Source: Nonomuraea pusilla (lineage in GTDB: Bacteria; Actinomycetota; Actinomycetes; Streptosporangiales; Streptosporangiaceae). From it: 64,000 nt of DNA. Made by a program: the position numbers and the translations under genes. The stretch spans positions 1 to 64,000 of the forward strand of contig NZ_FOBF01000002.1 of the NCBI RefSeq assembly GCF_900109355.1, read 5' to 3'. Below are positions 1 through 8,545 of this stretch, piece after piece (positions within the stretch are counted from its first letter, which is position 1; every line of letters starts with the position of its first letter). The notes beneath the pieces are model-generated. The model was given only the letters and a program-made list of their open reading frames with translations, was not told where the DNA came from and did not search any database.

Positions 1-417
<417 letters not shown>

Positions 418-448
418 GCAGCGAGGGCCCGAGCGCCCGCCGGCGAGA

Positions 449-486
449 CCGGGTGGCCCGTCATGACGTCCTGACGGGTCACCCGG
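449..486. terminator. bidirectional hairpin terminator between rpoB and the MFS gene
   Basis: Arms at 449-463 and 472-486 (CCGGGTGGCCCGTCA and TGACGGGTCACCCGG) pair over 15 positions with one G-T wobble and an 8-base loop. It starts 32 bases after the rpoB stop and overlaps the stop codon of the convergent MFS gene, so it can serve both. There is no U-tract, as is common in actinomycetes. Confidence 0.8.
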
Positions 487-1720
487 CGGCCTCCCTGCGG
501 GTGCCGGCCACGACCAGGGCCAGGCAGCCCAGAGCCGCCAGCGCGACCGCGGTCAGCATCGTCTGGTACGAGAACCACGCCGACAGCGTCGCCAGCACGG
601 TGGGCAGGAGGAAGCCCGCGTAGGCGAGCGCGTAGTAGACGCCGGTGAGGCCGGCCAGGTCGTCAGGTCCGGCCATGCGCTGGATCTCCAGCAGCCCGGA
701 GAGCACCGCGATCCCGTAGGCGGCGCCCAGCGTCATGGCCGCCACCGCCGCCACCCACGGGGAGCGCAGCTCCGCGTTCGTGGCGCAGAGCACCACGCCG
801 AGCAGCATCACCGCCATCGCCGTCACCGAGGCCCGCCCGCCCCGCGTGCCCGCCGCACCCTGCAGCCGCCTGGCCAGCGGCTGGACGGCGGCGCCGGTCC
901 CCAGCGTCAGCACGGTCAGCGCGGTCGCGTACGCCAGCCCCCAGCTCCCGACGCGCGCGTCGACCAGCTGCGGCATCACCGCGTACGCGAGCCCGGCGGA
1001 GCCGAACACCCACGGAGCCATCGGCAGCACGACCAGCCGGAACCGCCTGCGGGCCGGCGCCGGCACGCGTAGATCCCGCGCCAGCGCGCGGAGCAGCCCT
1101 CCGCTCCCGCCCGCGGCGGCGGGCCGGGTCTCGGGCACCCGCAGGAGCAGCAGCGGCACCGCGGCGGTGATGGCGACGTGGACCACGTAGGGGGTCACCA
1201 TCGGCCAGGGGCCCCACTGGGCGAGCGCGCCGGCGACGCCCGCGCCGAGCCCGAAGCCCGCCGTCTGGCAGAGCGAGGCCCGGCGCGCGGCGGCCCCGGG
1301 ATCGTCGCCATTGGACAGTTCCTTGACCCAGCTGCTTCCGACCGCCATGGCGGTGCCGACGGCGACGCCGGTGAGCAGCCGGCCGGCGTAGATCGGCCAG
1401 GGGCCGTCCACGCCGAAGCACAGCACCAGGCTCGCGAGGGCGGAGGCGGCGGTGCCGGCCACCAGCACGGGACGGCGTCCGCGCCGGTCCGACATCGGGC
1501 CCGCGAGCAGCAGCCCCGGCACCAGCCCGACCACGTACGCGCCGAGGAAGGCGTCGACGCTGAGAGCCGAGTAGCCGCCCAGCCGGCGGTACATCAGCAG
1601 CAGCGGGGTGAACTGGTTGCCGCCCCAGCCGCAGACGAACAGGGCGGCGGCCACCACCGGCCAGGAACGCGAGCGGACGGTCGCTGCCGATGGCAGGGCG
1701 GCGGGCAGTGTTTCGAGCAT
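479..1720 (-). CDS. MFS transporter
   Basis: A 413-residue polytopic protein of the major facilitator superfamily, with about twelve hydrophobic segments and usual family length. The loop after helix 2 carries a motif A-like sequence, GPMSDRRGRRPVL, and a longer polar loop sits near residue 200 between the two six-helix halves. It would act as a proton-coupled exporter or importer in the cytoplasmic membrane; the substrate cannot be read from sequence. It lies 47 bases behind the gntR-type gene on the same strand and is probably cotranscribed with it, which suggests that the regulator's ligand is the transported compound or a related metabolite. The start ATG at 1720 gives a short N-terminus before helix 1. 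Confidence 0.9.
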   Translation of the reverse strand: MLETLPAALPSAATVRSRSWPVVAAALFVCGWGGNQFTPLLLMYRRLGGYSALSVDAFLGAYVVGLVPGLLLAGPMSDRRGRRPVLVAGTAASALASLVLCFGVDGPWPIYAGRLLTGVAVGTAMAVGSSWVKELSNGDDPGAAARRASLCQTAGFGLGAGVAGALAQWGPWPMVTPYVVHVAITAAVPLLLLRVPETRPAAAGGSGGLLRALARDLRVPAPARRRFRLVVLPMAPWVFGSAGLAYAVMPQLVDARVGSWGLAYATALTVLTLGTGAAVQPLARRLQGAAGTRGGRASVTAMAVMLLGVVLCATNAELRSPWVAAVAAMTLGAAYGIAVLSGLLEIQRMAGPDDLAGLTGVYYALAYAGFLLPTVLATLSAWFSYQTMLTAVALAALGCLALVVAGTRREAAG

Positions 1721-1767
1721 GGTGACGTGATGTCCTCGGGGATCTGTGCGGTCGGGCGGCAGCCGCG

Positions 1768-2430
1768 TCAGGGTGCGGGGACGGCGCCGCCGGGGTCGCC
1801 GTGGGTGGCGATGAGGTGGCCGCGCAGCGCCGCGGCGAAGTCGTCGCTCGCGCCCGCGACCAGGTGGCCGAGCAGGGTCTCGTGCTCGTCGGCCAGGACG
1901 TGCAGCCGGTGGGGTCGCGGGCGCAGCGCGGACACGCTCATGCGCCGCTGGCGGTCGCCCAGGGTCGCGTAGAAGCGGGCGGCGAGCCGGTTTCCCGACG
2001 CCTCGACGATGCCGCGGTGGAACGCCTCGTCCGCCGCGGCGAAGCCGCTGACGTCCCCGGCCTCGGCGAGCTCGCGCTGACGCGCGATGAGCTCGCGCAG
2101 TGCCGCCTCACCCTCGGCCGCCAGGCCGTCGCGCGCGATGCGCTCCGCCGCGCTGTGCTCCAGCGCCTGCCGCAGCTCCAGGACGTCGGCCGCCTCTCCC
2201 GGCGGTACGGGCACCACCACGGCTCCGCGCTTGGGGTGCAGCGTCAGCAGCTCCTCCGCCTCCAGGCGGAGGAACGCCTCGCGGACGGGAGTGCGGCTCA
2301 CCTGCACCCGCTGGGCGATCTCGCCCTCGCTGATCAGGCTTCCCGCGGGCAGCTCGCCGTTGAGGATGAGCTCCTTCGTCGCCGCGTACACCCGGTGAGC
2401 CGCGGACGCACGCCCTGGAAGTTCGGTCAT
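1768..2430 (-). CDS. GntR-family transcriptional regulator (FadR/FCD type)
   Basis: A 220-residue regulator of usual FadR-subfamily length. Residues about 10-75 form the winged helix-turn-helix, with the signature ISEGEIAQRVQVSRTPVREA followed by the wing. The remainder is an all-helical FCD ligand-binding domain of the kind that binds carboxylic acids through a metal site. A perfect 22-bp palindrome lies 16 bases upstream of the start (2447-2468), fitting autoregulation. The MFS gene follows at a 47-base gap, so the pair is likely one operon whose repression is lifted by a small acid. Which acid is not evident. Confidence 0.9.
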   Translation of the reverse strand: MTELPGRASAAHRVYAATKELILNGELPAGSLISEGEIAQRVQVSRTPVREAFLRLEAEELLTLHPKRGAVVVPVPPGEAADVLELRQALEHSAAERIARDGLAAEGEAALRELIARQRELAEAGDVSGFAAADEAFHRGIVEASGNRLAARFYATLGDRQRRMSVSALRPRPHRLHVLADEHETLLGHLVAGASDDFAAALRGHLIATHGDPGGAVPAP

Positions 2431-2446
2431 GACCCCAGGTTACCGT

Positions 2447-2468
2447 ATAGATACAAGCTTGTATCTAT
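2447..2468. promoter_or_regulatory. perfect 22-bp palindromic operator, probably for the GntR regulator
   Basis: The stretch is a perfect inverted repeat centred on ATACAAGCTTGTAT, with both arms extended by ATAG/CTAT. It is AT-rich against a GC-rich background. It sits just upstream of the gntR start and directly after the 3' end of the GAP-family gene. FadR-type GntR proteins bind short palindromes with GTAT/ATAC half sites, so autoregulation is likely. Confidence 0.75.
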
Positions 2469-2473
2469 GGGCG

Positions 2474-3154
2474 TCATCCCCATGGAGTCCGGAACGTCAC
2501 CTGTGGGAAGATCGTGCCCACCGCCTCCAGCAGGATCACGCATCCCGCTATGAAGACGATCCAGCTCAGCAGCGCGCGGGATCCGGACGAGAGCTTGGCC
2601 CGCCAGCGTTCGAACCGTTCGCGCAGGCGTTCGCCCAGGGCGGTCCAGGCGGCGAGGAGCAGGACGCCGGGGATCACCATGATGGTGACGTACGCGACGA
2701 GGAGTGGCACCCAGTGGACGGCGGGCAGGCCGGCCGACGTCATGATGCCGATCGCGCCGAAGTACGGCACGGCGGTCGCGAACTCGAACAGCCAGGTCCC
2801 CAGCCCCAGCAGCAGCATCGCGCGCATGCCGAAGGACGGGGCCGGGACGGGCGCGCGGCCGGGGTTCGCTCGGGGGACGAAGTAGCTCCCGACGATGAGC
2901 GCCACGCCGAGGGCGGCCTGCCCCCACGCCCACCCGGTGCCGTCGACGAGCGGCACGACGGCGCCCAGGCCGAGCATGAGCAGGACGCCCAGGGCGAAGT
3001 ACGCGACCGCGACCGACCCGAGGTACACGAAGAGCGGCGGGCCCACCCGTCGCGGGCCGGCCAGCAGCAGGTAGAGGGTCACTCCGATCACGGTGGGGCT
3101 CAGCGTGTCGAGCAGGGCCAGTCCGAGCACCGCACCCATCGTCTCGATCGGCAA
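2474..3154 (-). CDS. GAP-family (Sap-like) integral membrane protein
   Basis: About 226 residues with six hydrophobic helices. The N-terminus has an LDTLSPTVIGVTLYLLL stretch, the hallmark of the GAP/Sap family (named for mycobacterial glycopeptidolipid and sulfolipid addressing proteins), members of the LysE-like exporter group. The start is uncertain. A TTG at 3154 has the best Shine-Dalgarno sequence (GGAAGGGG, 6-base spacer); an ATG at 3139 is possible; the longest frame, from 3205, would run into the operator region. The gene is divergent from a TetR gene across about 80 bases containing palindromes, so that regulator probably controls it. A role in lipid or glycolipid export is family-based inference. 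Confidence 0.8.
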   Translation of the reverse strand: MPIETMGAVLGLALLDTLSPTVIGVTLYLLLAGPRRVGPPLFVYLGSVAVAYFALGVLLMLGLGAVVPLVDGTGWAWGQAALGVALIVGSYFVPRANPGRAPVPAPSFGMRAMLLLGLGTWLFEFATAVPYFGAIGIMTSAGLPAVHWVPLLVAYVTIMVIPGVLLLAAWTALGERLRERFERWRAKLSSGSRALLSWIVFIAGCVILLEAVGTIFPQVTFRTPWG

Positions 3155-3189
3155 ACCGGTCCCCTTCCAGGAGTCGGCGGACGGGAAAT

Positions 3190-3229
3190 AACACGGACGT
3201 GTCATTTAAGCTAGCACGCCCGTGTTAGC
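3190..3229. promoter_or_regulatory. two palindromic TetR-type operator sites in the divergent promoter
   Basis: Site one is ACACGGACGTGT (3191-3202), with arms ACACG/CGTGT. Site two is GCTAGCACGCCCGTGTTAGC (3210-3229), an imperfect 20-bp palindrome with two mismatched pairs. Both share the ACACG core and lie between the GAP-family gene and the tetR gene. Site two ends only two bases before the tetR GTG start, so repressor binding would block initiation of a leaderless transcript. Confidence 0.7.
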
Positions 3230-3231
3230 AT

Positions 3232-3882
3232 GTGGAGGTGCCGCGACTCGTCGATCATGACCAGCGACGGGCCGAGCTCGGCGAGGCCGCCGTCCGGGTC
3301 ATCCTCAGAGACGGCCTGGCCGGCGTGACCGTCCGAGGGGTGGCCGCCGAAGCCGGCTGGTCCACGGGTTCGCTGCGGCACTACTTCAGGAACCAGTACG
3401 AGCTGCAGGCCTACGTCGTGCAGGCCACCACCGACGCCCTCCGGCGGCGGGTCCTCCCGCGCGTCCAGCGGCCCCGTACCCGCGGCTCCCTGGTCGAGCA
3501 GATCGCGGACATCGTGGAGGAGATGCTGCCGCTCGACGCCGAACGGCGCGAGGAGTACGCGCTGTGGTCGGCGGTCGTGGAGTGGGAACGCCGGCACCCT
3601 CCGGAAGGAGGCTCGGAGACGTGGAGCGACCAGCGGGCGCTCTACCGCCAGTGCGTCGCCGCCGTGCGCGGGCACGAGCCGGTCCGCGAACCGGGCCGGG
3701 TCGCGCTCCCGCACGCCGACGCCCAGGTGGAGCTCTGGGCGGCCATCCTGCACACGTTCGTCGACGGGCTCGCCTCCCAAATCGTGAACACGCCCGGCGA
3801 GGTGTCCGCCGAGACGGCCGCGCGGCTGCTGCGTTCACTGCTGGAAGCCGTGCCTCGCGCCCGGTCTGCAGAGGCCGGATAG
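3232..3882 (+). CDS. TetR/AcrR-family transcriptional regulator
   Basis: A 216-residue protein with an N-terminal helix-turn-helix at about residues 25-50 (GVTVRGVAAEAGWSTGSLRHY), followed by a helical ligand-binding and dimerisation domain. The GTG at 3232 has no Shine-Dalgarno sequence and directly follows an operator palindrome; a second GTG at 3238 would have GGAGG touching it. A leaderless message starting at 3232 is the best reading. The gene is divergent from the GAP-family membrane protein and most likely represses both that gene and itself. The ligand is unknown. Confidence 0.9.
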   Translation: MEVPRLVDHDQRRAELGEAAVRVILRDGLAGVTVRGVAAEAGWSTGSLRHYFRNQYELQAYVVQATTDALRRRVLPRVQRPRTRGSLVEQIADIVEEMLPLDAERREEYALWSAVVEWERRHPPEGGSETWSDQRALYRQCVAAVRGHEPVREPGRVALPHADAQVELWAAILHTFVDGLASQIVNTPGEVSAETAARLLRSLLEAVPRARSAEAG

Positions 3883-3888
3883 CCGCCG

Positions 3889-3936
3889 GTCCCGTCGTCC
3901 CGTCGTCCCGGCGTCCCGGCGTCCGGGCGTCCGGGC
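3889..3936. repeat. six tandem copies of an 8-bp unit
   Basis: Six 8-base units follow in a row, drifting from GTCCCGTC through GTCCCGGC to GTCCGGGC, just after the tetR stop. The period is not a multiple of three and the block is intergenic. It looks like slippage-generated DNA; no function is proposed. Confidence 0.75.
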
Positions 3937-3981
3937 GGGCGGCGGGCGCGGCTTGCTCATCGCGGGCGTCGAGATCTAGTG

Positions 3982-3995
3982 TGAATGCGCTTTCA
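3982..3995. promoter_or_regulatory. LacI-type operator upstream of lacI
   Basis: TGAATGCGCTTTCA is a near-palindrome (one mismatched pair) with the CG centre typical of LacI-family sites. It lies about 30 bases before the lacI start. The same pattern occurs twice before the sugar transporter operon at 5349-5375, so the regulator probably controls itself and the importer. Confidence 0.65.
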
Positions 3996-4026
3996 TCGGT
4001 GCGTACGGGCGGGGGTCAGGGTTTCC

Positions 4027-5136
4027 ATGGGTGCTTCCGGGGCTGCCCCCACGGTGTACGACGTCGCGGAGCGGTCCGGGGTCTCCATCGCCACGGTGTC
4101 CAGGGTCTACCGCATGCCCGAGTCCGTGCGTCCCGAGACCAGGGAGCGCGTCCTCGCCGTGGCCCACGCCCTCGGCTACGTGCCGAGCGGCAACGCGCGC
4201 GGACTCGCCAGCCGTTCCACCGGCGTCCTGGGGCTGTGCTTCCCCGACTACTCCGACCCGGACGCGGAGGCGGCCGAGGACGCCGACGACGCGGCGATGC
4301 TGTACTCCGACCAGATCATTCGCGGCATGGAACGTGCCGCCCGCCGCCACGGGTACGCGCTGCTGATCGCGGCCTCGCTGAAGGGCGGGCCGGAGAGCCT
4401 GGTCGCCAAGGTGGCCGGGCGGGTGGACGGGTTCGCGGTGCTCGCCCGGACCGTGCCGACCGCCGAACTGGACGTCATCTCCCGGCGTCAGCCGGTGGTG
4501 ATGCTGGCCGGGCCCCGGGAGAGCCCGGACACGGCGGACCATCTGGATCACGTCGAGGTCGCCAACTTCGACGGCCAGCGGGAGCTGACCCGTCACCTCA
4601 TCGAGGACCACGGCGTGCGCCGCCCCGCCTATGTCGGCTCCTCCGAGGAGTCCCCCGACGTGGAGGCGCGTTTCCGCGGCTTCCTGGCGGCCTGCGGGGA
4701 CGCGGGGGTGGAGGTCGCCGGGGAGCCGGCCCTGCGGGTGGGGATGATGACGCAGGCGGAAGGGGCACGGGCCGCGGAGGCGCTCTGCGAACGGGCCGGT
4801 GAGCGGCCGGACGCCTTCGTCTTCGCCAACGACCAGATGGCGGTGGGGGCGCTGCACGCGCTGGAGCGGCGCGGGGTGAAGGTGCCCGGCGACGTGCTGG
4901 TGACGGGCTTCGACGGCATTCCCCTCAGCCGTCTGGTGCGTCCCTCGCTGACCACCGTGCACCAGCCGATGCTGCGCCTGGGGGAGGCGGCCGTCGAACT
5001 GCTCGTGGAGCGGCTGAGCGGGGCGCGCACCGGGGATCCGGTGTCGGTGATGCTGCCCGTGACGGTCGTGCGCCGCACGAGCTGCGGCTGCGGCGACACG
5101 GAGGCCGCGGGCGCGGCGGGTGCCGCCGAGCGGTGA
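4027..5136 (+). CDS. LacI-family transcriptional regulator of the sugar locus
   Basis: A 369-residue repressor of usual LacI/PurR length. The N-terminus carries the helix-turn-helix and hinge (TVYDVAERSGVSIATVSRVY, then ETRERVLAVAHALGY). The periplasmic-binding-protein-like effector domain follows, with the late conserved FANDQMAVGALHAL and VTGFDGIPLS blocks. The ATG at 4027 is preferred because it places the HTH close to the N-terminus; an in-frame upstream start at 3985 would add residues encoded by the operator itself. The protein ends in a Cys-rich RRTSCGCG stretch, also seen in other actinobacterial LacI proteins. It lies directly upstream of the ABC importer and glycosidase genes and probably senses the imported sugar. 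Confidence 0.92.
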   Translation: MGASGAAPTVYDVAERSGVSIATVSRVYRMPESVRPETRERVLAVAHALGYVPSGNARGLASRSTGVLGLCFPDYSDPDAEAAEDADDAAMLYSDQIIRGMERAARRHGYALLIAASLKGGPESLVAKVAGRVDGFAVLARTVPTAELDVISRRQPVVMLAGPRESPDTADHLDHVEVANFDGQRELTRHLIEDHGVRRPAYVGSSEESPDVEARFRGFLAACGDAGVEVAGEPALRVGMMTQAEGARAAEALCERAGERPDAFVFANDQMAVGALHALERRGVKVPGDVLVTGFDGIPLSRLVRPSLTTVHQPMLRLGEAAVELLVERLSGARTGDPVSVMLPVTVVRRTSCGCGDTEAAGAAGAAER

Positions 5137-5348
5137 GGCGGCGCCCGCCTGTGCGCGGCCGGGAAGGCGTCGGCGGCGGACCGGTCGCGCGCCGTCAGTC
5201 GCCGCCGGCGCGCCCCTGATCAGGCGCCGGGATCGCTGAGACGCCCTCCCCAGGAGCGGCGTCCTGCCGCGGCCGTCCACTGTCCGGTTGTTACGGCAAC
5301 GTGACCAGAAGTCCCCTTGTCATGCTCCGAGCGATGAGAACAGAGTTA

Positions 5349-5375
5349 TGTATGCGCTTACAGAGAGCGCTTACA
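5349..5375. promoter_or_regulatory. tandem LacI-type operators before the sugar ABC operon
   Basis: Two sites, TGTATGCGCTTACA (5349-5362) and AGAGAGCGCTTACA (5362-5375), lie 13 bp apart centre to centre. Both match the operator before lacI (TGAATGCGCTTTCA) around a GCGCTT core. They are 28-54 bases upstream of the binding-protein start, a fitting place for repression. Confidence 0.72.
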
Positions 5376-5402
5376 TCGGCCCCGCTCGACGAGGAGTCGT
5401 CC

Positions 5403-6650
5403 ATGCACCACGTCCCCAGACCCGCCCTGACCGCCGCCGTCGCCCTGGCGTCGGCGCTCGCCCTCACCGCGTGCGGCGGCTCCGGCGAAGAGAGCGCGGA
5501 CGCCGGCGCGCAGCAGACCCTCACGGTCTGGGCGATGGGGACGGAGGGCGAGAAGCTCGCCGACGTCGCCAAGACGTACCAGCAGGCCCACCCGAACGTC
5601 ACCGTCCAGGTGACCCCGGTCGGGTGGGACGTGGCGCACCAGAAGCTGGTCGCCGCGGCCGCCGCGGGCAAGCTCCCCGACGTGATGCAGATGGGGTCGA
5701 GCTACCTGGGCGAGTTCGCCGACATGGGCGCCCTGGAACCGGTGGACACCGGGGCGTTCAAGCAGGGCGACTTCTTCCCCGCCGCCTGGAACCAGGGCAC
5801 CTACGAAGGCAAGTCCTACGGCGTCCCCTGGTACGTCGACACCCGGGTCCTATTCTACCGCACCGACCTGGCGAAGAAGGCCGGGCTCAAGGGCGCCCCG
5901 GCCACCATGACCGACCTGCGGAAGGCGGCCGAGGCGTACCAGGCCAAGGCCGGCGCCAAGTGGGGGCTGTCCATCCAGCCGAGCGGCCTGGACGCGGTGC
6001 AGAGCTTCTACCCGTTCCTGTACTCGGCGGGCGGCGCGATTCTCGACGACGGCGGCAAGCCCGTCGTCAACGGCCCCGACGCCGTGAAGGCCCTGGAGGA
6101 CTACGGCGCCTACTACGCCGAGGGGCTCAGCGACAAGACGTTCAGGCCGGGCTACGACGTCACGAAGGACTTCAACACCGGGGCCGTGCCGATGTTCTTC
6201 GGCGGCCCGTGGATGGTGGGCCTGCTGAACGACAACTACCCCGACCTCAAGGGCAAGTGGGCCGTGGCCCCCGTGCCGGCGGACAAGACGTCGGTGTCGA
6301 TGGCCGGCGGCTCCAGCCTCACGATCTCGGCGGACAGCTCGCACAAGGCGGCGGCGAAGGACTTCATCGCCTACCTCACCGACGCCAAAGGCCAGGCCGA
6401 CTGGTACGAGCGCACCAAGGACCTGCCCGCCAACGTCAAGGCGTGGGAGGCGGGCACGCTCGCCACCGACCCGAACCTGACCGTGTTCCGCACCCAGATG
6501 GAGAACGCCAGGGCGCTGCCCGCCCAGCCCAAGCTGACCGAGATCACCTCCAAGGTCGACGAGGCCATCGGGTCGGTCACCCAGGGCACGTCCTCCGCGA
6601 AGGAGGCGCTGGACAAGGCGCAGTCCGCGATCGCGGGTCTGGTGGGCTAG
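5403..6650 (+). CDS. extracellular sugar-binding lipoprotein of an ABC importer
   Basis: A 415-residue family 1 (carbohydrate type) solute-binding protein. A lipoprotein signal peptide ends in the lipobox LTAC with the modified cysteine at residue 24, so the mature protein is anchored outside the membrane. The SBP_bac_1 fold is clear (VWAMGTEGEKLADVAKTYQ near the N-terminus, PWYVDTRVLFYRTDL mid-protein). The ATG at 5403 is chosen because GAGGAG lies 6 bases upstream and the signal peptide starts at once; the longer frame from 5301 would run through the operators. It is the first gene of an operon with two permeases and two glycoside hydrolases. No ATPase gene is present nearby, so a shared MsiK-like ATPase is likely. 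The ligand is probably a beta-glucoside or beta-glucan oligosaccharide, inferred from neighbours. Confidence 0.93.
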   Translation: MHHVPRPALTAAVALASALALTACGGSGEESADAGAQQTLTVWAMGTEGEKLADVAKTYQQAHPNVTVQVTPVGWDVAHQKLVAAAAAGKLPDVMQMGSSYLGEFADMGALEPVDTGAFKQGDFFPAAWNQGTYEGKSYGVPWYVDTRVLFYRTDLAKKAGLKGAPATMTDLRKAAEAYQAKAGAKWGLSIQPSGLDAVQSFYPFLYSAGGAILDDGGKPVVNGPDAVKALEDYGAYYAEGLSDKTFRPGYDVTKDFNTGAVPMFFGGPWMVGLLNDNYPDLKGKWAVAPVPADKTSVSMAGGSSLTISADSSHKAAAKDFIAYLTDAKGQADWYERTKDLPANVKAWEAGTLATDPNLTVFRTQMENARALPAQPKLTEITSKVDEAIGSVTQGTSSAKEALDKAQSAIAGLVG

Positions 6651-6655
6651 CCGGG

Positions 6656-7627
6656 ATGTCCCTCGTGACCGGACGGCCCGGCGGCGAGGCCGTGCCGAAG
6701 CCCCGGCGGGCCGGCGGCGCGCGACCGCCCGCCGCGCGGGCGCCCCGGGGAGGCAGGCGCAACCTGCAGGGCTGGCTGTTCTCCACCCCGTTCCTCGCGC
6801 TGTTCGGCGTCTTCATGCTGTTCCCGATCGTGGCGACGCTCTGGATGAGCTTCACCGACTTCGGGGTGCGCGACGTCAGGCGGCCCCTGGGGGCGCAGTT
6901 CGTCGGCGTGGACAACTACGTGAAGCTGTTCGGCGACGAGACGTTCCGCACGGCCCTGTTCAACACCGCCTACTTCGTCGTCGCCGGAGTGCCGCTGACC
7001 GTCGTGCTCGGCCTGCTGGTGGCGCTGCTGCTGAACAACGGCATCGATCGGGCCCGCACCTTCTTCCGCGTCGGCTTCTACGCCCCGGTCGTCACCTCCA
7101 TCGTCGCGGTCGCGATCGTCTGGCGCTTCGTGCTCGACCCGTCGGACGGCCTGGTCGCCGGCCTCGCCGCCGAACTCGGGGCGAAGGCGCCCGACTTCCT
7201 CGGCTCGCCGGCCTGGGCCATGCCGTCGCTGATCCTGATGGCCGTCTGGCGGAACCTGGGCACCGTCATGGTGCTGTTCATCGCGGGCCTGCAGGCGATC
7301 CCCACCCAGGTGCGGGAGGCCGCGCGGCTCGACGGCGCCGGCGCCTGGCAGGAGCTGCGGCGCGTCACCGTGCCGCTGCTGCGGCCCACCCTGCTGTACG
7401 CCACGGTCATCACCACCATCGGCTACCTCAACGTCTTCGAGGAGCCCTTCGTGATGACCCAGGGCGGGCCCTCCAACGCCACGCTGACGGTGTCGCTGGA
7501 CATGTACAGGGAGGGCTTCAACTTCTTCCACATGGGCTATGCGAGCGCCATGGCGTACGTCCTGTTCGTCGTGATCATGGGTGTCACGGTGCTCCAGCTC
7601 CGACTGCTGAAGGACAACACCCGATGA
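6656..7627 (+). CDS. sugar ABC transporter permease, MalF/UgpA type
   Basis: A 323-residue inner-membrane permease with six transmembrane helices after a basic, disordered N-terminal tail of about 35 residues. The cytoplasmic EAA loop that docks the ATPase is present (EAARLDGAGAWQELRRVTVP). The start lies five bases after the binding-protein stop. With the next gene, whose start overlaps the stop of this one, it forms the heterodimeric channel of a CUT1-type carbohydrate importer. Confidence 0.92.
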   Translation: MSLVTGRPGGEAVPKPRRAGGARPPAARAPRGGRRNLQGWLFSTPFLALFGVFMLFPIVATLWMSFTDFGVRDVRRPLGAQFVGVDNYVKLFGDETFRTALFNTAYFVVAGVPLTVVLGLLVALLLNNGIDRARTFFRVGFYAPVVTSIVAVAIVWRFVLDPSDGLVAGLAAELGAKAPDFLGSPAWAMPSLILMAVWRNLGTVMVLFIAGLQAIPTQVREAARLDGAGAWQELRRVTVPLLRPTLLYATVITTIGYLNVFEEPFVMTQGGPSNATLTVSLDMYREGFNFFHMGYASAMAYVLFVVIMGVTVLQLRLLKDNTR

Positions 7628-8490
7628 GCGTCCCCACGGCATCCGTCCCCGCCCGGCGCCGCGAGGGCCGCGTCCGCCGGCCCGTGCTGTACGCGCTCGC
7701 CTCGCTGGGCCTGCTGGTGATGGCGACGCCGTTCCTGTGGATGGCGCTGTCCGCGTTCAAGACGAGGCAGGACCTGACGGCGAGCCCGCCCGTGTGGATC
7801 CCGTCGCAGTGGACGCTGCGCAACTTCGGCGAGCTGCTGCAGCAGCTCGACATGCCCCGCTACTTCATGAACTCCCTGGTCGTGGCCGTCCTCGTGACCG
7901 CCTGCAACCTGTTGTTCTGCTCGATGCTCGGCTACGCCCTCGCGAAACTCGACTTCGCCGGCCGCTCCAAGGTCTTCGGCGTCGTGCTCGCCGCGCTGAT
8001 GGTGCCGGGCAACCTGCTGATCCTGCCGCTGTACGTGCTGATGAGCAGGCTGGGCCTCATCGACACCTACGCCGGGCTCGTCCTGCCCTTCGCCGCGGGC
8101 GCCTTCGGCGTCTTCCTCATGCGGCAGTTCATGAAGTCAGTGCCGGACGAACTGCTGGAGGCGGCCAGGATCGACGGCGCCGGCGAGTGGTACATCTTCT
8201 GGCGGATCGTGCTGCCCCTGGTCAAACCCGCCCTGGCCACATTGACGATCTTTACGTTCCTCGGCTCGTGGAACAACTTCGTCTGGCCGCTGGTGGCCAC
8301 CAACGACCCCGGCAAGTACACGCTGCCGGTGGCGCTCGCGACCTTCGCCAACGACCCCAACCGGACGGTCGCCGGCGGCAACGGCATGCTCATGGCCGGC
8401 TCCCTGCTGGTGGTGCTGCCCGTCCTGGTCGTCTTCGTCGTCCTGCAGCGCCACTTCACGCAGGGCATCGCGACCGCCGGCCTGAAGTGA
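7624..8490 (+). CDS. sugar ABC transporter permease, MalG/UgpE type
   Basis: A 288-residue permease with six membrane helices and the EAA loop EAARIDGAGEWYIFWRIVLP. Its ATG overlaps the previous stop in ATGA, which implies translational coupling. The protein ends in the usual QRHFTQGIATAGLK stretch of MalG-like subunits, where the C-terminal tail reaches into the ATPase dimer. It completes the membrane part of the importer. Confidence 0.93.
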   Translation: MSVPTASVPARRREGRVRRPVLYALASLGLLVMATPFLWMALSAFKTRQDLTASPPVWIPSQWTLRNFGELLQQLDMPRYFMNSLVVAVLVTACNLLFCSMLGYALAKLDFAGRSKVFGVVLAALMVPGNLLILPLYVLMSRLGLIDTYAGLVLPFAAGAFGVFLMRQFMKSVPDELLEAARIDGAGEWYIFWRIVLPLVKPALATLTIFTFLGSWNNFVWPLVATNDPGKYTLPVALATFANDPNRTVAGGNGMLMAGSLLVVLPVLVVFVVLQRHFTQGIATAGLK

Positions 8491-8545
8491 CCCCGCGGCC
8501 CCGTACGAACGAGCCGCCCTCCCGACAGAGAGACAGAAACGGACG

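Noticed and set aside
479-1972. Long open frames opposite the MFS and gntR genes
   Set aside because: They are Arg/Gly/Ala-rich mirror frames typical of high-GC DNA and show no motifs; the minus-strand genes explain the region.
3889-3936. Possible CRISPR array or origin iterons
   Set aside because: The 8-bp units are contiguous without spacers and intergenic; simple slippage explains them.
5160-5260. GC-rich palindromes after lacI, including CCTGATCAGG
   Set aside because: Short, contiguous palindromes with no loop; too weak to call a terminator or an operator.
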